Counted from the first letter of the stretch, positions 1-9,139 are shown. The stretch: DNA of 49,364 bases from Sulfurimonas sp. (GCA_027064515.1 JAMOPL010000066.1:1-49364); one strand, 5' to 3'. Program-made: numbers and translations. Notes: generated by a model not told the origin, from the sequence alone.

Positions 1-3000
1 CATTTGAGATGAACTTATCTAACTTAAGTGATAATGTAGATGAGGATAACTCAGATTTACAAGGTATAGGTACAATTCAAGATGAAGCAGATGCTGATAA
101 AGATGATGCAGATACAGTATTCGCAGTTATTACAGGACCAGAAGAAGTAGATGAGGGTGATACAACTACAACTTATACTGTACAACTTTTAGATATAGAT
201 GGTAATGAGGTTAAAGTATCTGCTGATACAAATGTTACAGTTGTTTATAATAATACAACGACAGAAGATGATGATACTAATCACAGTGATAATGATAATA
301 TTGTAATAACAATAGCATCAGGTGCTTCATCTGCGACATTTACAATAGATACAAATGATGATGACGATTGGGAAGAGGGCGATGAAGATTATAAACTTAC
401 TATATCTGATGTAGATACAGATGAGTTTGAAAAAGTAGATATAGATGGATTTACAGATAACAATGGTGTGGAGCATAAAGGTGATGTTACAACAACTATT
501 ATAGATACTACACCACATTTAGAAGATGATAGTGGTGAAGTTTATGAATCTGCTATGGATGATATAGGTACTAATCCAAATAGTGATGAAGAGACAAAAA
601 CAGGAAATCTGTTTGGTAATGATACTCTTCCTGATAATGCTTCATTAGAAGATGTAAGTATAGATGGTGGTACAACTTATAAAGATACAGATGCTAAAAC
701 TATAACGGTAACAACAGCAGAAGGTAATAAGTTAGTAGTAAATGCAGATAGTGATTCTGAAGATTTTGGAGCATATACTTATAGTTTAGAAAATGCAATT
801 AGTCATAAAATAGAACATATACATGAAGATTTTAAAGATGATGTTGATGGTTGGAGTGATGCTTCACATCAAGATAAAGGTATGCTTATATCTCAAGACC
901 ATAATGCTTCTCAACTTATCTCATTTGGTAAAGAGAATGCTGGAGATACAGTTACACTTAAAATCACATTTGATACAGTTGGTGGCTGGGATGGTGATGA
1001 TAGTAGAGATGTGTTTAATATCTCTTGTAATGGTGAATTAGTTAGTAATAACGAGTATGAAGATGGTACAGATAATACGGTTGAAGTAGATATTACACTT
1101 GATGATAATGGTGATGCATTTATAGAGCTGAATCCAAATACAAATAGTAGTTCTCACTATGAATCAATAGAATTTACAAAATTTGAGATAGAAGATGCTG
1201 ATGGAGCTACAACTTCTTATATGGAAAATTGGGATGATGCTGTTGGTGGAACAAGTATGTTGATTGCAAAACAAGATACTGCTAGTAAAACTTTTGATTT
1301 TGGTTCAGAAAATGCAGATAAAACTTATACAGTAGATTTTGATTTGGCTACAAATATTAAATGGGATGAGGGTGTGGATAACGACCATTATGAGATACTT
1401 GTAGATGGTAATACTATATCTACAAAAACAGACTTTGGAAATCAAACAAATCATATCTCTTTTGATGTAGTTCTTGATGATGATGGGAAAGTTGATATAG
1501 GAATTTATGCAAATACAGATAGTAGTAATGAGGAATTAACTGTTGATAATTTCATTATCTCAGAAGGTACAGATTTTTCTATGGATAGCTTTACTTATGA
1601 AGTTAAAGGTGATGATTTTGATGATACTGCTAAATTAGATATAACTATACATGATGATGCTCCTCTTATAGGGGCAATAGATGAAGAGATAAATATAGGT
1701 GGTTCAGCAGATAGTAATATTTTACTTGTTCTTGATAGATCAAGTAGTATGGATAATGAAGATGATGGTGTGAAATATTTTGAGTATATGATGGAAGCAG
1801 TTACTAGCGTTACTCAAAAATATGATGATCTTGGAAAAGTAAGAATTAAAATTATGGGATTCTTTAAAGAGCAAGATGTTGAAAGTAATGAGTATGACCA
1901 TAGTGAAGGATATAGTTATACAAATTGGGTAACAGCAGAAGAAGCGATAGAATATTTTAAATATGATCCAGATAAGAATAAAGATGAAAACTCAGATGAT
2001 GGACATCTTTTCTTCTATTCAGGGACACCTTATGAAAATGGTGTAAATGCAGCTAAAGATTTTTATAACAAAGATACTGATGGTAATTATGAAGCAACAC
2101 CAGAAGCTGACCAAAGTATAGCTTACTTTATAAGTGATGGACAACCAAATGGTAATGGTGATTATGTAGATACATGGCAGGATTTTCTTGAAGATCAAGA
2201 GATAGATAAATCTGTATCTGTTATGTTTGGTAGTGATGCAGGTAGTGCAAGTGATGATGATATAGAGATTATGAATGAGCTGGCTTATCCTGTTCCTGAA
2301 GCACTTATACTTGAAGACCCTAAAGATTTAAATGCTGAATTAGTAGCAACTGTACTTGAATCAGTTGGTTTCTTTGGAGATGAGGGTCAAGGAAGTGTTA
2401 GTTTTAGTGCTGATGGTGGTCATATCTTTGAAGTTGATTATAAAGGAACAGTATATACTTATGATAAAAATCATGAGGTTCAAACTATTGAATTAACTTA
2501 TGATGATGATGGTGATGAAGATACAGCAGAAGTAACCCTTGGTTACTTACATTTAGATTTTTCAAATGGTCAATATGTTTATAAACCTGAAGTATTAGAA
2601 GATTCTAATGAAACATTTGAGTATATTATAAGAGATTGTGATGGTGATGTAGCATCTGATACAGCAACACTTCACATAGGTATATCTGAAACAATAGAAT
2701 ATAATGGAGATGATGATATAGATGGTGCGGCTGGAATAGATACTATGGTTTTAACTGATGATTTAGATATTGATTTTAGTGATGCTAATCTTAAAGATAT
2801 AGAAAATATAGAAATTATAGATTTAGGTGTAAATATGGATGGTGAAGCTAATGGAGCAAATGTTCTTAGTAACTTAACACTTGATGATATTTTAGATATG
2901 ACAGATGAGGATAATGAACTTACTATAGAAGGTGTATCTGATGATGGTGATGATGTAACAGAAGTTGATACAACAGACTGGACAAAAGATAGTGAAACTG

Positions 3001-3095
3001 ATAATGATGATGACACAACAACTTATGAGTACTCAAAAGATGGAGAAACTGTTTATTTGACAATCGAGGATCAGATAGACCATACAGGTATGTAA
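1..3095 (+). CDS. Giant secreted adhesin-like protein with VWA domain, C-terminal part (5' end outside window)
   Basis: The frame is open from base 3, before the first ATG at 9, with no ribosome site there, so this is the tail of a longer gene. The visible ~1,030 residues are extremely Asp-rich with almost no Cys, typical of calcium-stabilised RTX/type I-secreted adhesins. In order I see a Calx-beta/Ig-like module (about 35-165), a cadherin/VCBS-like segment (170-260), two related jelly-roll-like modules (273-395 and 403-518), a VWA domain (about 568-780) with a complete MIDAS set (DRSSS, Thr in SGTPYENG, Asp in FISDGQPNG), another cadherin-like module (790-890), and a C-terminal segment with DIENIEIIDLG and LTLDDILDMTD, which resembles type I secretion target ends. 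Likely surface-attached or exported, with a role in adhesion or biofilm by family analogy. No transporter genes lie in the window. Confidence 0.8.
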   Translation, partial: FEMNLSNLSDNVDEDNSDLQGIGTIQDEADADKDDADTVFAVITGPEEVDEGDTTTTYTVQLLDIDGNEVKVSADTNVTVVYNNTTTEDDDTNHSDNDNIVITIASGASSATFTIDTNDDDDWEEGDEDYKLTISDVDTDEFEKVDIDGFTDNNGVEHKGDVTTTIIDTTPHLEDDSGEVYESAMDDIGTNPNSDEETKTGNLFGNDTLPDNASLEDVSIDGGTTYKDTDAKTITVTTAEGNKLVVNADSDSEDFGAYTYSLENAISHKIEHIHEDFKDDVDGWSDASHQDKGMLISQDHNASQLISFGKENAGDTVTLKITFDTVGGWDGDDSRDVFNISCNGELVSNNEYEDGTDNTVEVDITLDDNGDAFIELNPNTNSSSHYESIEFTKFEIEDADGATTSYMENWDDAVGGTSMLIAKQDTASKTFDFGSENADKTYTVDFDLATNIKWDEGVDNDHYEILVDGNTISTKTDFGNQTNHISFDVVLDDDGKVDIGIYANTDSSNEELTVDNFIISEGTDFSMDSFTYEVKGDDFDDTAKLDITIHDDAPLIGAIDEEINIGGSADSNILLVLDRSSSMDNEDDGVKYFEYMMEAVTSVTQKYDDLGKVRIKIMGFFKEQDVESNEYDHSEGYSYTNWVTAEEAIEYFKYDPDKNKDENSDDGHLFFYSGTPYENGVNAAKDFYNKDTDGNYEATPEADQSIAYFISDGQPNGNGDYVDTWQDFLEDQEIDKSVSVMFGSDAGSASDDDIEIMNELAYPVPEALILEDPKDLNAELVATVLESVGFFGDEGQGSVSFSADGGHIFEVDYKGTVYTYDKNHEVQTIELTYDDDGDEDTAEVTLGYLHLDFSNGQYVYKPEVLEDSNETFEYIIRDCDGDVASDTATLHIGISETIEYNGDDDIDGAAGIDTMVLTDDLDIDFSDANLKDIENIEIIDLGVNMDGEANGANVLSNLTLDDILDMTDEDNELTIEGVSDDGDDVTEVDTTDWTKDSETDNDDDTTTYEYSKDGETVYLTIEDQIDHTGM

Positions 3096-3155
3096 TATAT
3101 GTATGAGATTTTATAACAAAATGTCATATATTTTTATCTTCCTTTAGTTTAAAGC

Positions 3156-3161
3156 TATAAT
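3156..3161 (+). promoter_or_regulatory. Probable -10 box for the CI-type HTH gene
   Basis: A perfect TATAAT lies 28 bases before the ATG of the small HTH gene, with GGAAGAGAG as its ribosome site. No clear -35 is visible, as is usual for the main sigma factor of Campylobacterota. Confidence 0.5.
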
Positions 3162-3189
3162 CAAAATAGCTTAGATTTTAGGAAGAGAG

Positions 3190-3405
3190 ATGCACGATTT
3201 TAAGGCTATTATATTTATAGTAAAAGAGTATTTGGCAGATGGCAAAAAAGTGAAAATTTTAGATAAAGATGTTGCAGATACTCTTGAAATTTCTCAGACA
3301 AATTTTGCGACGATAAAACGACGAAACTCTATCCCTTATGAAAATATTTTAAGATTTTGTAAAAGGGAAGGGTTTAGTTACTCTAAGATTTTTTTTAAAA
3401 ATTAG
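3190..3405 (+). CDS. Small helix-turn-helix protein, phage CI repressor-like N-terminal domain
   Basis: This 71-residue protein is essentially one DNA-binding domain. The segment DKDVADTLEISQTNFATIKR reads as a helix-turn-helix, and YENILRFCKREGFSYSKIFF matches the closing helix of the CI-repressor N-terminal family (Phage_CI_repr type), which classically senses nothing itself and binds operators. Full-length CI/LexA-like repressors continue into an S24 autoprotease of over 100 residues; here translation stops directly after the HTH. It has its own TATAAT promoter and a strong ribosome site (GGAAGAGAG). Its last 4 bp overlap the convergent dnaX stop. It could be a remnant of a phage repressor or a normal stand-alone regulator. 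The target is unknown. The family assignment rests on pattern recognition only. Confidence 0.75.
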   Translation: MHDFKAIIFIVKEYLADGKKVKILDKDVADTLEISQTNFATIKRRNSIPYENILRFCKREGFSYSKIFFKN

Positions 3406-5075
3406 ATTTTTGATTGCACAGTTCTTTTTGTAGCTTCAAAAAGTTCTGTTGCTTTTACAACCATTGGCTCGTCAAGTATAGTAGTGCTATCAACCTCTTT
3501 TATAGGATTGGCAGTTTGACAGTTAGTTATACATGAGGCACTTCCACCAATCTCGACATCTTCAACCATTGAAGGTACTTGGAAATTTTCTTGAGGAATT
3601 ATTATCTCTTGATTTTGAATAACTTTATTAGTTATATTTTCCTCTTTAGGTCTAGAACAAGGCTGATGTTTTATTTTTGTATTAAATCCAAAAATCTCTC
3701 TTACTAATTGCTTTATAGCAGAATAGCCATGAGTTAAAACTTTTTTGTCATTATCATTGGCACAACTCTCCCAAGTAAGATTATTATTTTCATAAGATAT
3801 AAAAGATATACTTCTATCAAAAGCATCACCCAGTGGATAGTTTCTATCTCTTATTTTTATAGCTAATTCATCAAAAAGAGTAGATTTAGCTTTTGCTGGT
3901 TCAACTATTATCTCTTTTGGAATTTCTATTGTTTTAGGAGGTTCTACTTTTTGTATCTCTTTTGTTTTTAGCACAGGATTATGAGGAATTTCTATCTCAA
4001 TTTTTGGTATCTCTCTTTGAAGAGATTCTATCATCTGGTCTATCTCTTTTATGCGAAGAGCCTCAACCATCTTAAAGAAAATCATAGATAAAACAAATGA
4101 ACCATCAGCATTTATAGTAAAAAGATATTTAGAATCACTTAGTATTCTAAAAAACCTATCAATAACAAGGGTAGAAAAAAGAGCATCTTGGTTATACATC
4201 TTCTCTTTTATATATGCTATAAGTTCATCTACTACCATCTCAGCTTCATAATCTTCTAGAATCTTTGTAAACTCAATTAATTTTGCATAATCCTTTGCAA
4301 ATACAGCTTCAAAAAGTTTATCGATAAATTCTGGATCTACTAATCCTAACATATCTGTAACAGTATGAACATCTACATGATTCTTAGAGTAGATAATTGC
4401 TTGGTCAAGAAGTGTAAGGGTATCTCTAAGTGAGCCATTTCCACTACGAGCTAGAATCTCTAAGGCATCATTTTCATACTCAATATTTTCTAAGTGAAGT
4501 ATATGAGCTAAATGATTTACAATTTTGTTAGTAGCAATTCTTTTAAATCTAAAATGTTGAGTACGACTTAGAATTGTAGCGGGAAGTTTTAGTGGATCTG
4601 TGGTAGCTAAGATAAATTTTACATAATGTGGAGGCTCTTCAAGAGTTTTTAGCAAAGCATTAAAAGCCTCTTTAGTTAGCATATGGACTTCATCAATTAT
4701 AAAAATTTTGAATCTTGCTATGGCTGGTTTGTATTTTGTTTGTTCTATTAGGTCACGAATATCATCTATCTTTCTAGAGGATGCACCATCCATCTCAATT
4801 ATATCCATATGACGATTTTCTGATGCCATAATACAGTTTTGACAAACACCACAAGGGTTATGACTAAGACCTTTTTCACATAAAAGAGCTTTTGCAAAGA
4901 TTCTAGCAGTAGATGTTTTTCCACTTCCACGAAGTCCTGAAAAAAGGTAAGCGTGTGATAGTCTATTTGAATCAAGTGCTAATGAAAGAGTTTGACTAAT
5001 AGTCTCTTGACCAATTAATTCATCAAAATTTGATGGACGGTACTTTCTAGCTAATACTTCAGATGCTTCTTTCAT
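3402..5075 (-). CDS. dnaX: DNA polymerase III subunit gamma/tau
   Basis: Clamp-loader ATPase of the replisome. Residues 1-240 hold the AAA+ core: YRPSNFDELIGQ, Walker A GLRGSGKTS, the four-Cys zinc module (CEKGLSHNPCGVCQNC), Walker B FIIDEVHML, and sensor 1 LATTDPLKLPATILSRTQ. Residues 240-360 form the lid and collar. The ~200-residue C-terminal tail is Pro/Glu-rich around IEIPHNP and ends in a poorly conserved tau-like part. At 557 residues it is a tau-length product. It is the last gene of rho-murI-dnaX, 14 bp after murI, and overlaps the convergent HTH gene by 4 bp. I do not see an in-frame A AAA AAG frameshift site as in E. coli. Confidence 0.95.
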   Translation of the reverse strand: MKEASEVLARKYRPSNFDELIGQETISQTLSLALDSNRLSHAYLFSGLRGSGKTSTARIFAKALLCEKGLSHNPCGVCQNCIMASENRHMDIIEMDGASSRKIDDIRDLIEQTKYKPAIARFKIFIIDEVHMLTKEAFNALLKTLEEPPHYVKFILATTDPLKLPATILSRTQHFRFKRIATNKIVNHLAHILHLENIEYENDALEILARSGNGSLRDTLTLLDQAIIYSKNHVDVHTVTDMLGLVDPEFIDKLFEAVFAKDYAKLIEFTKILEDYEAEMVVDELIAYIKEKMYNQDALFSTLVIDRFFRILSDSKYLFTINADGSFVLSMIFFKMVEALRIKEIDQMIESLQREIPKIEIEIPHNPVLKTKEIQKVEPPKTIEIPKEIIVEPAKAKSTLFDELAIKIRDRNYPLGDAFDRSISFISYENNNLTWESCANDNDKKVLTHGYSAIKQLVREIFGFNTKIKHQPCSRPKEENITNKVIQNQEIIIPQENFQVPSMVEDVEIGGSASCITNCQTANPIKEVDSTTILDEPMVVKATELFEATKRTVQSKI

Positions 5076-5089
5076 AATAGTAACTCCGT

Positions 5090-5842
5090 TTATAGTTGTT
5101 TAATATTTAGCCATTTAGATGCGATGCTTCTAAGAGATTCAGGATTCTCTGATGCAAAAAATTTTAGTTTTGGTGAAGTGTATTGATGTGTAAATGTAAA
5201 TTTTTTCTCTAATTGTTCCACTATTGCATCTCCAGAGTGAATTAAAATAGTATCTTCACCAAAATAATCTCCAATGGCATTAGAGATAAGTGGAAAATGT
5301 GTACATCCTAAAATCACAGCATTTGGTTTATTTATGTTTTTAAAATAGTGGTTAAAAGTTTCTTGAAGAATCTTACCACTATAAATCTCCTCTTCAACTA
5401 GAGGAACAAAAAGACCAGTTGCTTGTGATTCTATATTTGTAAATCCAAAATTATTAAGAGCTAAATTGTAAGCATTAGAGTTTACGGTAGCCTTAGTTCC
5501 TAGAATTAGAATCTGAGAATCTTTAGAATTAAGAGCATTTATAGTTGCTAAAACTCCAGCTTCAACCACTCCAATAATAGGGCAATATGTGTTTTCTCTC
5601 ATCTCATCAAGGGCATAGGCACTAACAGTATTACAAGCTACTATGATAAGGTCGAGTTCAAAGTTTTTGAAAAACTCTACGGCTTCTAAACCGTAACGGA
5701 TGATAGTGTTTTTATCTTTGATACCATAAGGAACACGAGCAGTATCGCCATAGTAGATAATCTCTTCAAATAGTTGATGTTGCAATAGTGATTTAACAAC
5801 GGTTAAACCACCAATCCCACTATCAAATACACCAACTTTCAT
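5090..5842 (-). CDS. murI: Glutamate racemase
   Basis: Converts L-glutamate to the D-glutamate of peptidoglycan in the cytoplasm. The start GVFDSGIGGLTVV is the family signature with the substrate-binding Asp-Ser. The two catalytic cysteines sit in VACNTVSAYA (about residue 70) and ILGCTHFPLI (about 180). The length of 250 residues is normal. It lies 2 bp after rho and 14 bp before dnaX, which implies co-transcription from the rho promoter. Nothing unusual is seen. Confidence 0.96.
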   Translation of the reverse strand: MKVGVFDSGIGGLTVVKSLLQHQLFEEIIYYGDTARVPYGIKDKNTIIRYGLEAVEFFKNFELDLIIVACNTVSAYALDEMRENTYCPIIGVVEAGVLATINALNSKDSQILILGTKATVNSNAYNLALNNFGFTNIESQATGLFVPLVEEEIYSGKILQETFNHYFKNINKPNAVILGCTHFPLISNAIGDYFGEDTILIHSGDAIVEQLEKKFTFTHQYTSPKLKFFASENPESLRSIASKWLNIKQL

Positions 5843-5844
5843 AA

Positions 5845-7197
5845 TTATGAGTTAGTATTCATACTTTCTAAAAATTCTTCATTTATAGCTTTTTTACCCA
5901 TCATAGTATAGATGAATTTAAGAGCTTCAACCTCATTGTCTTGTTTATGTAACATTTGACGAAGGATAAATACTTTTTGTAGTGTGTCTTTGCAAAGAAG
6001 TAACTCATCTTTACGAGTTCCAGATTTAAGAATATCGATAGCTGGGAAAATTCTTCTCTCAGCAATTTTTCTGTCAAGAACAACTTCCATATTACCAGTA
6101 CCTTTGAACTCTTCAAAGATAACTTCATCCATACGGCTTCCAGTATCAACAAGTGCAGTAGCGATAATAGTTAAACTTCCACCATTTTCAATATTTCTAG
6201 CAGCACCAAAAAATCTTTTTGGTTTATGAAGAGCATTTGCATCTACACCACCAGATAGAACCTTACCACTTGATGGTGTTACCGTATTGTAAGCACGAGC
6301 AAGACGAGTGATAGAATCTAGTAGAATAACTACATCACGACCTAACTCAACTCTTCTTTTTGCTTTTTCGATAACCATTTCAGCAACTTTAACATGGTTT
6401 TTAGCAGGCATATCAAAAGTTGAACTATAAACTTCACCCTTAACACTTCTCTCCATATCAGTAACCTCTTCAGGTCTCTCATCAACAAGTAAAACCATTA
6501 AATCAACTTCTGCATGGTTGTGCGTGATTCCGTGAGCAATCTCTTTTAGAAGTTCTGTTTTACCACTTCTTGGAGGTGCTACAATCAGACCACGCTGACC
6601 CTTACCAATAGGTGAGAAGAAATCCATCATACGACCTGTTAAGCCTTTTTCACGATACTCTAATTTTAATTGATCTTGAGGATAAAGAGGTGTAAGATTC
6701 TCAAATAGAGGTCTTTTTTTACTCTCTTCTGGTGGAAGTGAATTTACTGCTTCTATCTTAATTAGAGCATAATATCTCTCTTGATCTTTAGGTGGGCGAA
6801 CTTGACCAGTTACAACATCACCATTTCTTAGTGCAAATCTTTTAATCTGAGTGTTTGATACATAAGCATCATTGATAGATTCGTTGAAGCTTTTATCAAT
6901 AGAACGGATAAATCCATAACCATCTTGCATAATCTCTAAGATTCCACTAAATAAAATAAAACCACCTTGAGCAGTTTGTGCCTTTAAAATTTCAAAGATA
7001 ATATCTTGTCTTTTTAATTCATTAGGGTGTTCAACTTTTAACTCTGTTGCCATAGCAACTAAAACTTCAATGTTTTGAGTACGAAGCTCATCGATTGTAG
7101 CACCTTTTACTGGTGTATGTGAACGAGATTTATTATTTTGTTTGTGTGGTTTAGAATTTGTGTTTTTGCGAGGTTGTTGTGAATTGTTTTCACTCAT
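5845..7197 (-). CDS. rho: Transcription termination factor Rho
   Basis: Hexameric RNA helicase that ends transcription at rut sites. The N-terminal ~45 residues are a basic, Asn/Gln/Lys-rich extension ([18 protein letters not shown]). A Rho N-terminal helical domain follows ([20 protein letters not shown]), then a cold-shock-like RNA-binding domain with GYGFIRS. The ATPase core has Walker [30 protein letters not shown], and the Q/R-loop region [18 protein letters not shown]. 450 residues is slightly longer than the ~420 of E. coli because of the basic extension. It is the first gene of the operon, with a TTGACA / TAAAAT promoter upstream. An AAGG ribosome site precedes the ATG at a somewhat long distance. 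Confidence 0.97.
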   Translation of the reverse strand: MSENNSQQPRKNTNSKPHKQNNKSRSHTPVKGATIDELRTQNIEVLVAMATELKVEHPNELKRQDIIFEILKAQTAQGGFILFSGILEIMQDGYGFIRSIDKSFNESINDAYVSNTQIKRFALRNGDVVTGQVRPPKDQERYYALIKIEAVNSLPPEESKKRPLFENLTPLYPQDQLKLEYREKGLTGRMMDFFSPIGKGQRGLIVAPPRSGKTELLKEIAHGITHNHAEVDLMVLLVDERPEEVTDMERSVKGEVYSSTFDMPAKNHVKVAEMVIEKAKRRVELGRDVVILLDSITRLARAYNTVTPSSGKVLSGGVDANALHKPKRFFGAARNIENGGSLTIIATALVDTGSRMDEVIFEEFKGTGNMEVVLDRKIAERRIFPAIDILKSGTRKDELLLCKDTLQKVFILRQMLHKQDNEVEALKFIYTMMGKKAINEEFLESMNTNS

Positions 7198-7268
7198 AAA
7201 GTAAGTACCTTAATTTTAGATTTTGGGATTTTATTGCAGGAAAGGGTTTTAATTATTTTAATGTTGTA

Positions 7269-7298
7269 ATTTTACACTATTAAAGTGTCTTATGTCAA
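7269..7298 (-). promoter_or_regulatory. Probable rho promoter (-35 and -10)
   Basis: On the minus strand TTGACA (7298-7293) is followed after 18 bases by TAAAAT (7274-7269). Transcription would start near 7262 and leave a leader of about 65 nt before rho. The perfect -35 is notable in this window, where most promoter candidates lack one. Confidence 0.5.
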
Positions 7299-7312
7299 GT
7301 TTTATTATCCTT

Positions 7313-7321
7313 TGCTACAAT
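7313..7321 (+). promoter_or_regulatory. Extended -10 promoter for hisH
   Basis: TGCTACAAT fits an extended -10 (TGn-TAnAAT). It lies 47 bases before the hisH ATG and is divergent from the rho promoter. Confidence 0.45.
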
Positions 7322-7368
7322 TACATTTAATAATATGAGTCTAAAAGATTTTAAAAAAGTGAAAACAG

Positions 7369-7980
7369 ATGATAGCAATAGTTGATTATAATATGGGAAA
7401 TTTGGCGAGTGTTCAAAATGCATTTGCCAAATTGGGTGAAGAGACAGTTGTGGAGAGTGATCCAGCAAAATTTAAAGAGTATGATAAATTAATTTTACCA
7501 GGTGTTGGTGCATTTGGTGATGCTATGGAACATTTAAAAGATAGAGGTATGATAGAGCCACTTAGAGAGTATGCAAAAAGTGGGAAATATATGCTTGGAA
7601 TCTGTCTTGGGATGCAACTTCTTTTTGAGAGTAGTGAGGAGTTTGGAAAAAATGAGGGGCTGGGAATCATTAAAGGGAAAGTTACACATTTTGATTCTTC
7701 AAAATTTGAGGAGAAACTAAAGATTCCACATATGGGTTGGAATCGTATGTTTACTAAGAAACATCCACTATTTGAGAATCTTGATGATGAGCATTATCTT
7801 TACTTTGTGCATACTTATCATGTTAATTGTGCAAATGAAAAGGATATTATAGGTCGTACTTTTTATGGTTATGAGTTTACATCAGCAGTAGCTCATGGAA
7901 ATGTGTTTGGGATTCAACCACATCCAGAAAAAAGTCATGAGAATGGACTTAAGATTTTAGAGAACTTTATTTCACTATAA
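7369..7980 (+). CDS. hisH: Imidazole glycerol phosphate synthase, glutaminase subunit
   Basis: Class I glutamine amidotransferase that supplies ammonia to HisF in histidine biosynthesis. The start IVDYNMGNLASVQNAFAKLG is the HisH N-terminus. The oxyanion segment LPGVGAFGDAM, the nucleophile Cys in GICLGMQLLF (about residue 79), and the His/Glu of the triad in GIQPHPEKSH are all present. 203 residues is full length. HisF and other his genes are not adjacent, so the pathway is split up in this genome. A second HisH for surface sugar synthesis exists in some Campylobacterota, but no sugar genes are nearby, so the histidine role is preferred. Confidence 0.93.
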   Translation: MIAIVDYNMGNLASVQNAFAKLGEETVVESDPAKFKEYDKLILPGVGAFGDAMEHLKDRGMIEPLREYAKSGKYMLGICLGMQLLFESSEEFGKNEGLGIIKGKVTHFDSSKFEEKLKIPHMGWNRMFTKKHPLFENLDDEHYLYFVHTYHVNCANEKDIIGRTFYGYEFTSAVAHGNVFGIQPHPEKSHENGLKILENFISL

Positions 7981-7981
7981 T
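7976..7981 (+). promoter_or_regulatory. Possible -10 box for the parvulin gene, overlapping the hisH stop
   Basis: A perfect TATAAT spans the hisH TAA stop codon, 27 bases before the parvulin ATG. It would allow independent transcription of the isomerase and amidase genes. No -35 is seen. Confidence 0.35.
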
Positions 7982-8008
7982 TCAAATATAAATACAAAAG
8001 GAAAAATA

Positions 8009-8287
8009 ATGGCATGGGCAACAGCAAAACATATACTAGTAGATAGTGAAGCAAAATGTAATGAGTTAAAAACAGAGATAGAAAATGGGACATCATTTGA
8101 TGATATGGCGAAAGCACACTCAAACTGTCCATCAGGTGCAAAGGGTGGAGATTTAGGTAAATTTGGTCCTGGGCAAATGGTTCCCGAGTTTGACAAGGCT
8201 ATCTTTAGTGGAGATGTTGGAGTAGTTTATGGTCCAGTTCAAACACAATTTGGCTATCATCTTATAGAGATTACTGGTAGAGGTTAG
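8009..8287 (+). CDS. Parvulin-type peptidyl-prolyl cis/trans isomerase (PpiC-like)
   Basis: A 92-residue stand-alone parvulin domain that should catalyse proline isomerisation during folding. It starts ATAKHILVDSEAKCNELK and continues through FDDMAKAHSNCPSGAKGGDLGKFGPGQMVPEFDKAIF to TQFGYHLIEI, which are the family signatures. It lacks a signal peptide and so is cytoplasmic, like E. coli PpiC, rather than a SurA/PrsA-type periplasmic chaperone. The ribosome site AAAGGAAAAATA precedes the ATG. It is followed after 6 bp by the amidase gene. Confidence 0.92.
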   Translation: MAWATAKHILVDSEAKCNELKTEIENGTSFDDMAKAHSNCPSGAKGGDLGKFGPGQMVPEFDKAIFSGDVGVVYGPVQTQFGYHLIEITGRG

Positions 8288-8293
8288 TAAATA

Positions 8294-9139
8294 GTGGTAA
8301 AAGTATCAGCAATTCAGATGGGTATGGATGAGAACAAAGAATCTAATATAGCTAATGCTGAAAGATTGGTTCGAGATTCTGCTCAAAATGGTGCTGAAAT
8401 TATACTTTTACCAGAACTTTTTAGTGGATTGTATTTTTGTAAAGATATGGATAAAAAATATTTTGCATGGGCATCTCCACTTAAAAATAACGAACTAATA
8501 AAACAGTTTTCAAATTTAGCTAAAGAGTTAAATGTGGTTATATTAGTTAGTTATTTTGAAAAAAGTGGGAGTGATTATTTTAACTCCCTTGTTGTTGTAG
8601 ATTCTGATGGAACTATAATGGATAATTACCGTAAAACTCATATACCAGATGGTGCAGGATATGAGGAGAAGTTTTATTTTAAAGAGGGTGATTCTGGTTT
8701 TAAGGTTTACGATACTGCTTATGGAAAAATAGGTGTTGGAATCTGCTGGGATCAGTGGTTTTGTGAAACTGCAAGAGCTTTGGCACTTATGGGTGCAGAG
8801 ATTATTTTTTATCCGACAGCGATAGGGAGTGAACCTGAGATTCATTTAGATTCTATGGAGCATTGGCAAAGGGTACAGATGGGACACTCAGCTACAAATA
8901 CAGTTCCCGTAGTAGTTGCAAATCGTATAGGTTTAGAGGTGGGTGAGAGTTGTGAACTTACATTTTATGGTTCATCTTTCATAACAGACTATACAGGTAA
9001 AAAGATAGCTGAAGCTTCTCGTGATAAAGAGGAGATAATTTATGCTGAATATGATTTAGAAGAGAATAAAAAACAAAGAGAGTATTGGGGACTTCTTCGA
9101 GATAGAAGAGCCTCTTGTTACTCTAAGTTAGTTGAATAG
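8294..9139 (+). CDS. aguB: Carbon-nitrogen hydrolase, N-carbamoylputrescine amidase type
   Basis: Nitrilase-superfamily hydrolase. The Glu-Lys-Cys triad is visible as LLPELFSG (Glu, about residue 41), YRKTHIPDG (Lys) and GVGICWDQWFCE (Cys, about 156). The YRKTHIPDGAGYEEKFYF and PTAIGSEP segments, and the length of 281 residues, match N-carbamoylputrescine amidases, which release putrescine, CO2 and ammonia in the agmatine route to polyamines. The start is a GTG with AGAGG ten bases upstream. No agmatine deiminase gene lies next to it in this window. Substrate specificity is inferred from the family. Its last 17 bp overlap the convergent miaA. Confidence 0.88.
   Translation: MVKVSAIQMGMDENKESNIANAERLVRDSAQNGAEIILLPELFSGLYFCKDMDKKYFAWASPLKNNELIKQFSNLAKELNVVILVSYFEKSGSDYFNSLVVVDSDGTIMDNYRKTHIPDGAGYEEKFYFKEGDSGFKVYDTAYGKIGVGICWDQWFCETARALALMGAEIIFYPTAIGSEPEIHLDSMEHWQRVQMGHSATNTVPVVVANRIGLEVGESCELTFYGSSFITDYTGKKIAEASRDKEEIIYAEYDLEENKKQREYWGLLRDRRASCYSKLVE

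Noticed and set aside
2672-3016. Minus-strand 114-residue ORF in the adhesin
   Set aside because: Ser-rich antisense shadow of Asp-rich coding sequence (GAT read backwards); no ribosome site or promoter.
3095-3140. Terminator after the adhesin gene (ATATATG ... CATATAT then TTTTATCTT)
   Set aside because: The stem is only seven A/T-rich pairs with a loop of more than 20 bases, which is easily found by chance in this DNA.
3700-3800. Possible programmed -1 frameshift in dnaX at a run of A (GAC AAA AAA GTT on the coding strand)
   Set aside because: The run is not in the A AAA AAG frame needed for slippage, and no following hairpin was seen.
7369-7980. HisH as part of a surface-sugar (legionaminic or pseudaminic acid) locus
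   Set aside because: No sugar-nucleotide or glycosyltransferase genes are near, and the sequence is a standard histidine-pathway HisH.
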